A DNA stretch of 52,020 nt from the NCBI GenBank assembly GCA_018335695.1, contig JAGXRV010000056.1:1-52020 (forward strand), given 5' to 3'. The stretch is from Clostridium sp. (GTDB lineage Bacteria > Bacillota > Dethiobacteria > Dethiobacterales > Dethiobacteraceae). Both the position numbers and the translations under genes were made by a program. The notes beneath the pieces are model-generated. The model did not search any database, was not told the origin of the DNA, and saw only the letters and a program-made list of their open reading frames with translations. Below, piece after piece: positions 8,002-17,124 of the stretch (position 1 is the first letter of the stretch; each line of letters starts with the position of its first letter).

Positions 8002-9111
8002 GTGGGACACCTTGGCATTCAGAAAGAAACTGTTTTGCAAGCGCTGGCAAGGCGCTTAGATAAAAACCCGGTGGGAGCGCCTCTAAACGAAACACTAATG
8101 CAAATTCTTTCCGTGATGTATACAGAAAAAGAAGCCCTGATCGGCAGCCGCTTCCCGCCAGGCTTTATCACTGCCGATAAATTGGCAGATTTAACGGGGA
8201 TGATAACAGCAGACGTCGCTCGTCACCTAAGCGAAATGGCTGACAAAGGGTTGGTGATCGACATCCCTCGCGATGAAACGACCTTCTACTTATTAAGCCC
8301 GCTTGTAATTGGTTTTTTTGAATATACTTTCATGCGCGCAAGCTCAAAGCTGCCTTTAAAAGATCTGGCAGAATTGTTTGAACGGTATCATCACGAGGAA
8401 GGCGTAGTGGAGGAATTCTTCGGCGGGGAGACCAAGATGTTTCATACCTGGGCATACGAAAGCCTGATCCCAGAGGATATTGAGACCGAAGTTCTGCCTT
8501 ACGAAAAAGCGTCGGAGATGATTCGCGATGCGGGCGGAGGTTCTCTGACAATGTGCTACTGCCGCCACCAAGCCTGGCATCGCGGCGCGGCCTGCGAAGC
8601 GCCGATTGACGATGTCTGCATGTCACTTGGAAGCGCTTCTGAGTGGTTGGTAAGACGCGGCTTTGCCAGACCGGCGTCAACCGACGAATTGTTACGGGTA
8701 CTGGAAAAGACAGAAAAACTGGGGCTTGTACATCTGGCAGACAACGTGCAGAAGCGTCCGGCCTATCTTTGCCACTGCTGCGGCTGTTGCTGCGGCCTGT
8801 TACGCTCAATCAATGAACATGACACCGTTTCCGTCCACCCGAGCGGTTTTATTGCGCAAATTAATACGGATACTTGTACAGGTTGCGGCAATTGTGTGCA
8901 AAGATGCCATATTAATGCCATTCAAATTGTTAAAACAGCAGACGGCGGTCATGCCGAACTTAATGCCAGCCGTTGTCTCGGCTGCGGAGCATGTATCCCC
9001 GGCTGCAAAAAAGGCGCGATGCACCTGGCCAGGCGCCGTGAAATCTATCTCCCCCCTAAAGACAAAAGGGAACAGATGCAAAATATTGCCCGCGAAAAAG
9101 GAAAGCTATAA
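8002..9111 (+). CDS. HTH-like / dicluster 4Fe-4S ferredoxin-domain protein
   Basis: A 369-residue cytosolic iron-sulfur protein. The first 100 residues resemble a winged helix (ITADKLADLTGMITADVARHL, MADKGLVIDI). The middle has cysteine-rich MCYCRHQAWHRGAAC and YLCHCCGCCCGLLR, and the C-terminus is a two-cluster ferredoxin: CTGCGNCVQRC and CLGCGACIPGC. This architecture recurs in anaerobes without an assigned reaction. The GTG at 8002 is chosen because the MGHL opening is typical of relatives and AAAGGAG sits 8 bases upstream. Redox sensing or electron transfer is inference only. Confidence 0.75.
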   Translation: MGHLGIQKETVLQALARRLDKNPVGAPLNETLMQILSVMYTEKEALIGSRFPPGFITADKLADLTGMITADVARHLSEMADKGLVIDIPRDETTFYLLSPLVIGFFEYTFMRASSKLPLKDLAELFERYHHEEGVVEEFFGGETKMFHTWAYESLIPEDIETEVLPYEKASEMIRDAGGGSLTMCYCRHQAWHRGAACEAPIDDVCMSLGSASEWLVRRGFARPASTDELLRVLEKTEKLGLVHLADNVQKRPAYLCHCCGCCCGLLRSINEHDTVSVHPSGFIAQINTDTCTGCGNCVQRCHINAIQIVKTADGGHAELNASRCLGCGACIPGCKKGAMHLARRREIYLPPKDKREQMQNIAREKGKL

Positions 9112-9188
9112 GTATTTAGCCTGACATGACGATATTGAGGAACTCCCGCTGCTTGTAAAGGTTACTGAAGCATTAAAAATATAAACTT

Positions 9189-10028
9189 TCAGGATGTTGA
9201 TTTGACTAGAGCTTCACGCATAACCTCCACAGGCGGCTCTTCTCCCGTAAGCAGCCTAAACGCCCTGACCCCCTGATGAAGCAGCATGCCCAGGCCGTCA
9301 AGCCCTGGGCTTTTTAATTCCCGGGCATAAGTGAGAAAATCCGAAGGCATTTTGCCGTAGCGAAGGTCATAAAATAGCGCTCCTGCGGCTGCAGACAAAT
9401 CGAGCAGCCACTCACCGTCTTCCCGTCCAAAAGGCACTGCCAAAGCATTTATAACCAACTTGACGCCCGCCAGGGCATCTGCCGGAACGGATGAAAGCGG
9501 GAAAATTCTAAAGTTTTGCGCTCCTAACGCCTCTGCTATTTGTTCTGCTTTTCGCGTGGTCCTGTTTACCAGAACAATTTGCGCAACTCCATGTTCCTGC
9601 AAAGCGGCGGCAACGGCTCGGGCGGAGCCGCCTGCACCGAGGATGACGACTTTTTTGCCATAGGGATCGAAGTCATTCTCACGGAGGGAATCAATAAAAC
9701 CCTCTCCGTCTGTATTATAGCCGGTGAGGGTGCCGTTATTGTTGATAATAGTATTGACGGCGCCGCAGCGTTTAGCTGAACGGTCCAATAAATCTAGCTG
9801 AGGAATTACTGCTTCTTTATGGGGCACGGTAATGTTTAACCCTCTAAAGCTCAAAGCACGGACGGCAGAGATTGCGGCGACAAGATTGACGGCAGTAACG
9901 TGAAAGGGCAAATAAAGATAATTAAGCGCCAGAGCTCGATAAGCAGCATTATGCATCGCCGGAGAGAGGGAATGGATAATAGGATCTCCTATCAGACCAA
10001 CTATTTTAGTCTGAGCGTTGATTTGCAC
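9189..10028 (-). CDS. aroE: Shikimate dehydrogenase (NADP+)
   Basis: A 279-residue AroE, catalysing 3-dehydroshikimate + NADPH to shikimate in aromatic amino-acid synthesis. Seen: GDPIIHSLSPAMHNAAY (substrate site), NITVPHKEA with the catalytic Lys, NTDGEGF with the catalytic Asp, GAGGSARAVAAAL (dinucleotide loop), NRTTRKAE (NADP phosphate) and GLGMLLHQG. The GTG at 10028 (MQINAQ) has AAAGGAG 8 bases upstream and is better than the GTG three codons earlier. Third gene of a likely yqeG-exoD-aroE operon. Confidence 0.95.
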   Translation of the reverse strand: MQINAQTKIVGLIGDPIIHSLSPAMHNAAYRALALNYLYLPFHVTAVNLVAAISAVRALSFRGLNITVPHKEAVIPQLDLLDRSAKRCGAVNTIINNNGTLTGYNTDGEGFIDSLRENDFDPYGKKVVILGAGGSARAVAAALQEHGVAQIVLVNRTTRKAEQIAEALGAQNFRIFPLSSVPADALAGVKLVINALAVPFGREDGEWLLDLSAAAGALFYDLRYGKMPSDFLTYARELKSPGLDGLGMLLHQGVRAFRLLTGEEPPVEVMREALVKSTS

Positions 10029-10062
10029 AGAAAGCACTCCTTTGCTATCAGCAATACTCTCT

Positions 10063-10659
10063 CTACATATTGCTTACAAAAAATAAGTTGCCGTTTATAA
10101 TGGCAGTTAAAAAAGCTGACAGCAAGACAATGACTACAGCCGCTCCGCCGAAAACTCCCACAACATAAAGCTTAGTGTTAAAGATAGCTAAACTAATACC
10201 AATCAGCAAAATTACTGCCGCAAAAAGCGGATTCAAAAAGGGAGTGGGCAAAACAATAAGCGAGGACATCAGCATCACAATCAGGCAAGCGACTCTCACC
10301 GCCAGCTCGCCGACTTGCACATCTCTCCCCCCGCCAAAGCGCTCAAGCTTTTGAATAAGAGGTACTCCTTTGGCTGCCAAGCTCCTCATTAACTGAGGAG
10401 GCAGGTGACGGCGGCGCAAAAAAGCGGGACACCACGGAACGCGTATACCAAATAAACGCTGAAAAGACCAAACAAACAAAAGGATGCCCATAGGGCTGCC
10501 TACGCCTGGCGGCAAAGGCACCAAAAGAGGCAAAGAAAGCAAAGCCAACAGAAAGCCGATGCCTTGTCTGTCTATTTTCTCCAGCAATTCACCTAGTGAC
10601 ACACCATGCTCAGCATGACTGCAAACAATCTCCGTGATTCTCTGAGAAAGCTTCTCCAA
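10063..10659 (-). CDS. ExoD-family membrane protein
   Basis: About 198 residues with a short cytosolic N-terminus and four to five membrane helices. LGELLEKIDRQGIGFLLALLSLPLLVPLPPG and the PWCPAFLRRR / LPPQLM blocks match the ExoD (exopolysaccharide synthesis) family, whose biochemical role is unsettled. A TTG at 10659 is preferred, because GGAGG sits 8 bases before it; a TTG five codons upstream would have the ribosome site inside the gene. Lies 35 bases before aroE. Confidence 0.75.
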   Translation of the reverse strand: MEKLSQRITEIVCSHAEHGVSLGELLEKIDRQGIGFLLALLSLPLLVPLPPGVGSPMGILLFVWSFQRLFGIRVPWCPAFLRRRHLPPQLMRSLAAKGVPLIQKLERFGGGRDVQVGELAVRVACLIVMLMSSLIVLPTPFLNPLFAAVILLIGISLAIFNTKLYVVGVFGGAAVVIVLLSAFLTAIINGNLFFVSNM

Positions 10660-10734
10660 GCACCCTACCTCCAAAAGCTATTTCACTGGATAAGCATACG
10701 CGAACTGAGGCAGTTTTTAGGTTCAGTTGCGTCT

Positions 10735-11229
10735 CTACATGATATTGCGTAGAAAGATTTTTTCGACTAAGCGCATAAATTTTGTGCCAATAATTTCTTG
10801 CTTACTCATCGGTTTGACCAAAATGGTATACATGCCGCAACGATTGCCGCCCAAAATATCTGTAAAGAGTTGATCGCCGACAACTGCTATTTCGGCGGGG
10901 CGAAGGCTAAAATGAGAAGCTATCAAGCGAAACGGACTACGGCGAGGTTTAAAAGCCGCCGAAAGGGCAATAACGCCCAATTTGGAGGAAACGTCATCAA
11001 CCCGGGAGTATGTGTTATTGGAAACAATAGCCACCTTCAGACCGCAGCTCCTCGCATTGCCTACCCATTGCAACTGTTCATCATTTACTTCTGAAGAGCG
11101 CCAAGGTACCAAGGTATTGTCCAAATCAGCAATAATTGCCTTGATGCCTTGCTCTTTTAGAAAATCAAGCTTTATATCATAGATGGAATCAACAATTTTA
11201 TCAGGCCTTAAAATTTTCAGGATACTCAC
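10735..11229 (-). CDS. yqeG: YqeG-type HAD IIIA phosphatase
   Basis: A 164-residue HAD-superfamily phosphatase. The nucleophile motif is ADLDNTLVPW (DXDXT), followed by VSNNTYSRV (motif II), KPRRSPFR (Lys region) and AVVGDQLFTDILGGN (GDXXXTD, motif III). Related to phosphatidylglycerophosphatase PTPMT/YqeG proteins, often found near aroE. Substrate likely a phosphorylated lipid or metabolite, not proven. The start is uncertain, as the GTG overlaps a GAGGTG ribosome-like site. Confidence 0.85.
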   Translation of the reverse strand: MSILKILRPDKIVDSIYDIKLDFLKEQGIKAIIADLDNTLVPWRSSEVNDEQLQWVGNARSCGLKVAIVSNNTYSRVDDVSSKLGVIALSAAFKPRRSPFRLIASHFSLRPAEIAVVGDQLFTDILGGNRCGMYTILVKPMSKQEIIGTKFMRLVEKIFLRNIM

Positions 11230-11368
11230 CTCTTCTATGTAGCAAACTTAATTGTGATCCGTACTGCTTAATTATACCATACTACGGGCACAACTAAAAG
11301 ATGCAGGAAAAGCGTCAGCAAATATGTTGCCCTGCTGAGTTTACCACACATATATTTTAGCAATTGAT

Positions 11369-12178
11369 TTAGTCAAGAATACGGGAATATAGTTCAATAA
11401 CTTCCGATACCGGGCGACCTTGTCCAAGAAAAGTGTTACCGTACCAGATTTCAAAATGAAGATGAGGTTCGTCACTTGCAGAATTAATTTCCCCAACAAT
11501 ATTAGCCCGCATACCGCTATTGCCTGCCTGAGCCAGAGGTTGTCCGCCGACTACCCTTGTACCGGTAATGATTTCCGGGTTTATGGAGGCTAAATGGCAA
11601 TAGCGCGTTACCACGCCGTCATCATGCCGTATCCAGATCTGCATGCCGCGGAATTTGTCAAGCAAATCAGGCGGCGTTGTCGGAGCGGCGGCTGAAAGGC
11701 GAATCGCCTCCTCGTATTCTTCGAGCGTCATTTCCTGAAAGTTGTGATCTGCGCGGATAACTGTACCGGAGGCAGCCGCAAGCACAATTGTCCCCTCGTT
11801 AATACCGTAATAATCCAAACCCTCATGTATGCCGTTTCTGTAGCGGCGAGGAGCATTCGGAAGCTGACCTGGTACGGTAGTTACTTTGCGGCCTGCAATG
11901 GGGGAGGACATATAAGATAAAAAATCAACCAGCTCGTCCACCGTGTTTGTTTGAAAATCTATTTCAGCAGTTTGAGCGGGGTTTGTCGGCTGCTGCGGCA
12001 GGCCGCTTACCGGCTCAATAACAGGCTCTTTTTGTGGCAAATCAACTTTATTCTGATCCGATGCGGGCGGCACATCCGCCAGTTTGACCGGCTCTGCCAG
12101 CGTTTCTTCTAACGGGTTACAAGCCGATGCAAAAAATAGCAACATAATCAGCAGTATAAAAAGCAATCTACTCTTCAT
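11369..12178 (-). CDS. M23 metallopeptidase lipoprotein
   Basis: A 269-residue exported protein. MKSRLLFILLIMLLFFASAC has a lipobox (ASAC), so it should be anchored to the outer face of the membrane. A Pro-rich linker (residues 30-75) leads to a LytM/M23 domain: GIHEGLDYYG (HXXXD zinc ligands), AASGTVIRA, GVVTRYCHLASI and HLHFEIWYG (HXH). Family enzymes cut peptidoglycan cross-bridges, and in spore formers some act in engulfment. Whether it is active is inferred from the complete zinc set. It sits alone, with GGAGG before the ATG. Confidence 0.87.
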   Translation of the reverse strand: MKSRLLFILLIMLLFFASACNPLEETLAEPVKLADVPPASDQNKVDLPQKEPVIEPVSGLPQQPTNPAQTAEIDFQTNTVDELVDFLSYMSSPIAGRKVTTVPGQLPNAPRRYRNGIHEGLDYYGINEGTIVLAAASGTVIRADHNFQEMTLEEYEEAIRLSAAAPTTPPDLLDKFRGMQIWIRHDDGVVTRYCHLASINPEIITGTRVVGGQPLAQAGNSGMRANIVGEINSASDEPHLHFEIWYGNTFLGQGRPVSEVIELYSRILD

Positions 12179-12285
12179 GTTTATCCTCCTCTAAGCCTTG
12201 CTCTTGCAGACCTAGAAAGGATTCGACACATATCTGCTTATTTCCTTTTTATGAAAATTTCAAGAATTTCGCTGTCGGCATACAT

Positions 12286-12330
12286 AAACAAGCACAGGCA
12301 GATTATCGTTACTACTGCCTGTACTTGTTT
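12286..12330 (-). terminator. Hairpin downstream of hsp20
   Basis: AAACAAGCACAGGCAG and CTGCCTGTACTTGTTT form a long stem with one mismatch and a 13-base loop. No strong T tract follows, so termination is likely but not certain. Confidence 0.5.
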
Positions 12331-12348
12331 GCCTTAAAGCGGGGCGTC

Positions 12349-12789
12349 TTATTCTTCTATCAACAGTTGGCGGCCTTGGCGCTTGTCCGCTTCTTGTTTA
12401 GGAACAACAAGCTCCAATACTCCATCCTTAAATTTAGCAACGGCTTTTTCCGGATCACTGTTTGGCAGGGCGATCGTTCGCATAAAAGAACCACTTTTTC
12501 GCTCGCGCAATAAATAGTTTTGTTTTTTATCTTCTTTTTCTTCACTGAAAGCACCTTTAATAGTGACACCTTCCTCGTTTACGCGCACGTCCAAATCCTT
12601 GGCGGCAAGCCCCGGCACATTCGCTCTTACCAGATATGCTTTATCTTCTTCCACGACATCGACTTGCAGTCCAGTTTCGCCTTTCAAAACGGCAAGAGCA
12701 CTAAACGGAAAATGCTGATCGAACATATCATCCATCTGACGCCTTAATGTAGTAATGTTAAAGGGGTCACGCGGTACAAGGTAAGCCAT
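12349..12789 (-). CDS. Hsp20 small heat-shock protein (alpha-crystallin type)
   Basis: A 146-residue Hsp20 holdase. The alpha-crystallin domain spans about residues 40-135: VDVVEEDKAYLVRANVPGL, GVTIKGAFSEEKE, SFMRTIALP and the C-terminal AKFKDGVLELVVPK. The IXI/V-like tail motif is weak. It binds unfolded proteins without ATP. Upstream is a CIRCE element directly following a sigma-A-type promoter, so HrcA control of this sHsp is expected. Confidence 0.95.
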   Translation of the reverse strand: MAYLVPRDPFNITTLRRQMDDMFDQHFPFSALAVLKGETGLQVDVVEEDKAYLVRANVPGLAAKDLDVRVNEEGVTIKGAFSEEKEDKKQNYLLRERKSGSFMRTIALPNSDPEKAVAKFKDGVLELVVPKQEADKRQGRQLLIEE

Positions 12790-12825
12790 AAAACGACACG
12801 TCCTTTCATATAATTTTATTTTTTA

Positions 12826-12852
12826 TTAGCACTCCTGCTTGTTGAGTGCTAA
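12826..12852 (-). promoter_or_regulatory. CIRCE operator (HrcA site)
   Basis: Perfect consensus TTAGCACTC-N9-GAGTGCTAA, 37 bases upstream of the hsp20 start, just downstream of its -10 box. HrcA binds here in Firmicutes and represses chaperone genes until heat stress. Confidence 0.95.
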
Positions 12853-12856
12853 TAAA

Positions 12857-12885
12857 AATATACTGGAAAACATTTGCTCTTGCAA
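12857..12885 (-). promoter_or_regulatory. hsp20 promoter
   Basis: On the minus strand: TTGCAA (12880-12885), a 17-base spacer, TATATT (12857-12862). CIRCE starts 4 bases after the -10, so bound HrcA would block the start site. Confidence 0.65.
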
Positions 12886-13021
12886 TTACATTTTAAGCCA
12901 ATTACAGTCAAATTTTAGCTGATAATTTTTACGATACTAAAATATCAAATTATTTTAAAGTGTTACACAAAATTTTGCGCAAAATCCCGGCAATTTTTTC
13001 TTGCACGCCTCTGCGGCACAC

Positions 13022-13116
13022 TCACCGTGTTAAAACATAATTTTTGGCAATCTCCTTGCGGGCTTGACAAAGATCTAAAGGAAAGCCAAAGCGCATGGCG
13101 AGCACTGTCTGTTCAC
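13022..13116 (-). pseudogene. Sigma-factor (sigK-like) region 4 fragment
   Basis: On the minus strand this reads [20 protein letters not shown] then EIAKN, YVLTR and a stop. It matches [23 protein letters not shown] of the intact sigK 7 kb away; at DNA level 13041-13116 and 20088-20163 align without gaps, 61 of 76 identical by my count. Only the start of region 4 remains, with no promoter or start. It begins two bases after the urea-transporter stop. A relic of a duplicated or foreign sigma gene. Confidence 0.85.
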
Positions 13117-13117
13117 C

Positions 13118-14197
13118 TTAATGATTAACGGAACCCACACTAGGTCCATTTTTTGGAAATTCTAATTTACACCACGATATATGTTCTTCTGGTGTAGTCA
13201 AGGAACAATTAACCGGGATAAGCCAATTGCTGGTGCGACCAACAGAGATGAAAAGGATTGCCGCAAAACAGAATGGCAAAGTTAAAACCGGCATACCCCA
13301 AGGAGCCATAAAGGTTACCATAGCCCCTGCAAGCAACTGTGAACATATGGTGGCAAAAACAGCATATAGCGCTGTTTTTACATTTAGGATAAAAAATATT
13401 CCACCGATGGCTATCGCTGTAATATATGCGTTGTACCCCCAAAGCCCTGCATAAATCGCATTTTGATCAACTCCTAGCAGAATACCGGTGATCATGCCTA
13501 TTGCAGAACCAACAACTGCCCAGAAAGCCATAATGCGTGAAGTAACAAACAAACCGATAAAAACCAGCATTCCGCTAACAATGCTGTCAGCAAAGACAAG
13601 TTGGCCTATTCCGCGAAATACGGCGTTGACAATGAAATCGCTACCCAAAAAGGTCACGGTATCAACTGCGTCTACCGCAATAGGAAGTGCAGGATTAATA
13701 AGTGGCCCAACCGTAGCATGGCCATAACTCAGTGCGCCAAAGAGAAAAATTAGTGTCGTTATATTAAAGGGCAACGTAAAGGCTCCCAAGCCAAACGGTT
13801 CCATAATTCTCATCATAGCCTTCATAATTATCGTACTGAAAGCGCTAAAGACAATGATATACATCAATTGGTTCATTTCTGTTCCTGCCATAAAAATTGG
13901 TGTGGCGGCACCAACCAGGAAGCCATTGAAACCAAACAGACCAATCCGTATTTGTCCACGGTCAAAACCCATTAAATGTGCAGTCGCCGTGGCAACAACA
14001 ACGCCTACAGTCGAGGCAACACCAAGCCAAAAGTCTGCAACATACATAGCGACCAATACAAAGAAGCCGGTAACCGGGTTATTTGCAATAAAAACTTCTG
14101 CAATGCCGCGCAGGCAGGAATCAATAAATGATATAAAGGGAATATTGTCCACCTTTTTGCTCATTTCTTCCATGGTTCCGTCAAGTTTTCCAAACAT
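13118..14197 (-). CDS. Urea transporter (UT family)
   Basis: A 359-residue channel-like UT protein with about ten membrane segments in two homologous halves: FLVGAATPIF and LPFNITTLIFLFG in the first, YNAYITAIAIGG and LTLPFCFAAILF in the second. The paired NPV/LPFN-type signatures are typical of urea channels. It lets urea cross the membrane to feed the urease encoded upstream. It is last in the urease operon on the same strand, 296 bases after ureC. Its stop lies directly against the sigma-factor fragment. Confidence 0.92.
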   Translation of the reverse strand: MFGKLDGTMEEMSKKVDNIPFISFIDSCLRGIAEVFIANNPVTGFFVLVAMYVADFWLGVASTVGVVVATATAHLMGFDRGQIRIGLFGFNGFLVGAATPIFMAGTEMNQLMYIIVFSAFSTIIMKAMMRIMEPFGLGAFTLPFNITTLIFLFGALSYGHATVGPLINPALPIAVDAVDTVTFLGSDFIVNAVFRGIGQLVFADSIVSGMLVFIGLFVTSRIMAFWAVVGSAIGMITGILLGVDQNAIYAGLWGYNAYITAIAIGGIFFILNVKTALYAVFATICSQLLAGAMVTFMAPWGMPVLTLPFCFAAILFISVGRTSNWLIPVNCSLTTPEEHISWCKLEFPKNGPSVGSVNH

Positions 14198-14303
14198 TAG
14201 GTTTCCCTCCTATTTAGAATTTCGTGGCAAATTTTCGGAACCCCGTGAATTAATGTCCCCACTTTTGCCTTCAATCAACCGATAAACGACCCAAAAACAT
14301 GAA

Positions 14304-14343
14304 AGAGGGAAACTTAACACGCCTCATATACAAGCTTCCCTCT
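14304..14343 (-). terminator. Hairpin between ureC and the urea transporter gene
   Basis: AGAGGGAAACTT pairs with AAGCTTCCCTCT with one mismatch across a 16-base loop. It lacks a clear T tract. It may attenuate or protect the transcript between ureC and the transporter. The rest of 14198-14493 shows no gene. Confidence 0.4.
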
Positions 14344-14493
14344 TCTGCAAGAGCAAGAAAAAGACACCTCATTAAAACCTTTTCTGGCAAAAAGTCATTA
14401 CGCCTGATCTTCAGCTGAGTCACTCAGAAAAAAACGGCCTCTTCGCTGTCAGCATGCATTAAAACTACATCCTATAGCAGTTAGCAATTACTT

Positions 14494-16212
14494 TTAGAAA
14501 AGGAAATACCGCTGAGTCATGCAAAGCTCTTTTGCCGGCTCACATGTGATCAGTTTGCCATCTACGTGCACTTCATAGGTTTCGGGATCAATCCTTATCC
14601 TTGGAGTTGCAGTATTGAGCTTCATGTCTTTTTTGCCAATATTACGGCAACCAATTACCGGCAAAAGTGTTCTATTAAGGCCATACTTTTCGGCGATACC
14701 TGCTTCATAAGCCGCTTGCGATACAAAAATGAAACCAGACTTTACTGCTGCCATGCCGAATGCACCATACATCGGGCGCGAATAGACAGGCTGTGGAGTT
14801 GGGATAGAGGCATTAGGATCACCCATTTGTGCCCTAACAATCATCCCGTTCTTCATAACTATATCTGGCTTAATACCGAAAAACGCCGGTCGCCATAGCA
14901 CAAGGTCGGCAATTTTGCCAACTTCGACAGAACCAACATACTGTGAAATGCCGTGGGCGATTGCAGGATTAATAGTTACTTTAGCAACATACCGCTTACA
15001 GCGGAAGTTGTCGTTGTCACCGGTTTCTTCTGGAAGAGCACCACGTTGTTTCTTCATTTTGTCGGCAGTCTGAAAAGTACGACACCATACTTCACCAATA
15101 CGCCCCATAGCTTGAGAGTCGGATCCAATCATGCTTATTACGCCCAAATCATGGAAAACGTCCTCAGCAGCGATAGTTTCTGGACGAATGCGGGAACCGG
15201 CAAAAGCAACATCTTCGGGGATTCTGCTGTCTAAATGATGGCAAACCATCAACATATCAAGATGTTCATCTACCGTATTGATAGTGTAAGGACGAGTTGG
15301 ATTAGTTGAAGAAGGCAAGCAGTTTGGTTCACCTGCTACGCGCATAATGTCAGGAGCGTGTCCACCACCAGCCCCCTCGGTATGGAAAGTGTGAATTGTG
15401 CGACCCTTAAAAGAAGCAATAGTATCCTCAACGTAGCCTGATTCGTTTAAGGTGTCTGTATGAATAAGCACCTGAACATCCATTGCATCGGCGACATTAA
15501 GGCAAGTGTCAATTGCCTGAGGTGTCGTACCCCAATCCTCATGCAATTTCATAGCGCAAGCCCCGGCTTTAATTTGCTCTAATAAGGGAGCATTAAATGA
15601 GGCATTGCCCTTAGCGAAGAAACCAAAATTCATGGGAGCGTTATCCATAGACTGCATCATGCGCATGATATTCCATGCACCGGGAGTGCATGTAGTTGCA
15701 AGAGTGCCACTATTTGGTCCGGTCCCCCCACCAAGTAAAGTTGTCAGACCACCGTCCAAACCATGATCAATATACTGTGGACAGATGAAGTGAACGTGGA
15801 CATCTATACCGCCGGCGGTCAGAATCCTGCCTTCCCCAGAGAGAGCTTCAGTAGTAGGTCCAACAACCATGTTAGGATCCACTCCGGCCATAAGGTCAGG
15901 GTTGCCAGCTTTGCCAATACCGACAATTTTACCGTCTCTGATACCCACGTCTGCTTTTACAATACCCCAGTAATCAAGAATCAAAGCATTCGTGATAACA
16001 AGATCCAAAGCTCCCTCAGCACGTGTTGCTCGAGCCGATTGCCCCATGGCATTTCGCAGAGTTTTGCCGCCACCAAACTTTGCCTCATCACCATAGGTAC
16101 AGTAATCTTTCTCTACTTCAATAAAGAGATCCGAGTCTGCCAAACGCACTTTGTCACCGGTGGTAGGACCGTACATACTGGCATAAACTTCACGCGGAAT
16201 TTTTAAGGTCAT
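14494..16212 (-). CDS. ureC: Urease subunit alpha
   Basis: The 572-residue catalytic subunit, of normal length. The dinuclear nickel site is complete: HVHFICPQ (two His), [10 protein letters not shown] (carbamylated Lys and His), [15 protein letters not shown] (His ligands), [22 protein letters not shown] (flap Cys-His) and GSDSQAMGR (Asp). It hydrolyses urea to ammonia and carbamate in the cytosol. It starts 2 bases after ureB. Confidence 0.98.
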   Translation of the reverse strand: MTLKIPREVYASMYGPTTGDKVRLADSDLFIEVEKDYCTYGDEAKFGGGKTLRNAMGQSARATRAEGALDLVITNALILDYWGIVKADVGIRDGKIVGIGKAGNPDLMAGVDPNMVVGPTTEALSGEGRILTAGGIDVHVHFICPQYIDHGLDGGLTTLLGGGTGPNSGTLATTCTPGAWNIMRMMQSMDNAPMNFGFFAKGNASFNAPLLEQIKAGACAMKLHEDWGTTPQAIDTCLNVADAMDVQVLIHTDTLNESGYVEDTIASFKGRTIHTFHTEGAGGGHAPDIMRVAGEPNCLPSSTNPTRPYTINTVDEHLDMLMVCHHLDSRIPEDVAFAGSRIRPETIAAEDVFHDLGVISMIGSDSQAMGRIGEVWCRTFQTADKMKKQRGALPEETGDNDNFRCKRYVAKVTINPAIAHGISQYVGSVEVGKIADLVLWRPAFFGIKPDIVMKNGMIVRAQMGDPNASIPTPQPVYSRPMYGAFGMAAVKSGFIFVSQAAYEAGIAEKYGLNRTLLPVIGCRNIGKKDMKLNTATPRIRIDPETYEVHVDGKLITCEPAKELCMTQRYFLF

Positions 16213-16214
16213 GA

Positions 16215-16589
16215 CTACTTAACCCCCTTAAAGCCCCATGTTTTCGCGCGGGCTAAAGCTTCTTCTTTTAAGCGACCATCGTTGCTGAGGCTCCCTTGAG
16301 CAATATCATTCAAGCCATAACCCACTTTGTTGCCATCAACTTCGACAATTTCTACTTGCTTTTGCTCGCCTGGTTCAAAACGAACTGCCGTTCCGGCAGG
16401 AATGTTTAAGCGCATGCCCCAAGCTGCAGCACGGTCAAAATCAAGTGCTCTGTTGGTTTCAAAGAAATGGTAATGAGACCCTACCTGAATAGGGCGATCA
16501 CCTGTATTTGATACAAGCAATTTTACGGTCCTGCGACCAATGTTGGCGTTAATGTCGCCACTCTTTAAAACGTATTCTCCAGGGATCAT
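16215..16589 (-). CDS. ureB: Urease subunit beta
   Basis: A 124-residue structural subunit. [36 protein letters not shown] and [18 protein letters not shown] are family hallmarks. The ATG at 16589 is chosen because homologues begin MIPGE and AAAGGAGGG lies 7 bases upstream, although the frame stays open for 12 more codons. It forms the (UreABC)3 complex with the gamma and alpha subunits. Confidence 0.97.
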   Translation of the reverse strand: MIPGEYVLKSGDINANIGRRTVKLLVSNTGDRPIQVGSHYHFFETNRALDFDRAAAWGMRLNIPAGTAVRFEPGEQKQVEIVEVDGNKVGYGLNDIAQGSLSNDGRLKEEALARAKTWGFKGVK

Positions 16590-16640
16590 ACAGTTACCCT
16601 CCTTTATTACTAAATTATCAAGCAAAACCTTAAAAATCGT

Positions 16641-16943
16641 CTATTGAATTGGAGTGTGAACAGTTACCAGCTTAGTGCCGTCAGGAAAAGTACATTCCAC
16701 CTGAACTTCCTGAATCATTTCTGGTATGCCGGGCATTACATCTTCCTTTTTCAAAATTTTTGTTCCTTCCTGCATTAACTGAGCAACAGACTTGCCTTCG
16801 CGGGCCCCTTCCCAAATAGCAGCGGAAATAATCGCTATAGCTTCCGGATAATTCAACTTAAGCCCTCTTTTCTTCCGATCAAGAGCCACTTGAGCAGCCG
16901 TCCATGCCAGCAGTCTATCAATTTCTCTAGGCGACAGATTCAT
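16641..16943 (-). CDS. ureA: Urease subunit gamma
   Basis: A 100-residue gamma subunit, the usual length. [41 protein letters not shown] and the C-terminal [14 protein letters not shown] are classical. GGAGG precedes the ATG. About 180 bases separate it from ureD; in that gap I see nothing definite, so an internal promoter cannot be excluded. Confidence 0.97.
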   Translation of the reverse strand: MNLSPREIDRLLAWTAAQVALDRKKRGLKLNYPEAIAIISAAIWEGAREGKSVAQLMQEGTKILKKEDVMPGIPEMIQEVQVECTFPDGTKLVTVHTPIQ

Positions 16944-17124
16944 TTTTTATTCCCTCCTTACATTTGGAAATCAAATTTGCACCACTGCCCGAAAACAACC
17001 CATCCGAGGAAATTTAAAGATTTAGCCAGGCATCAGCTCCCTTTCCGTAGGTTTGTAAAGCTGATATTGTCTTTGCAATGTTAGAGTGCTTGTACCAAAA
17101 ATTTTGAAGTAAAGCGCAAAAAAA

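Noticed and set aside
7946-8059. A small frame starting MQLTELPLEYQ ahead of the ferredoxin-domain gene
   Set aside because: It overlaps the start of the better supported gene in another frame and shows no family signal; a leader-peptide role has no evidence.
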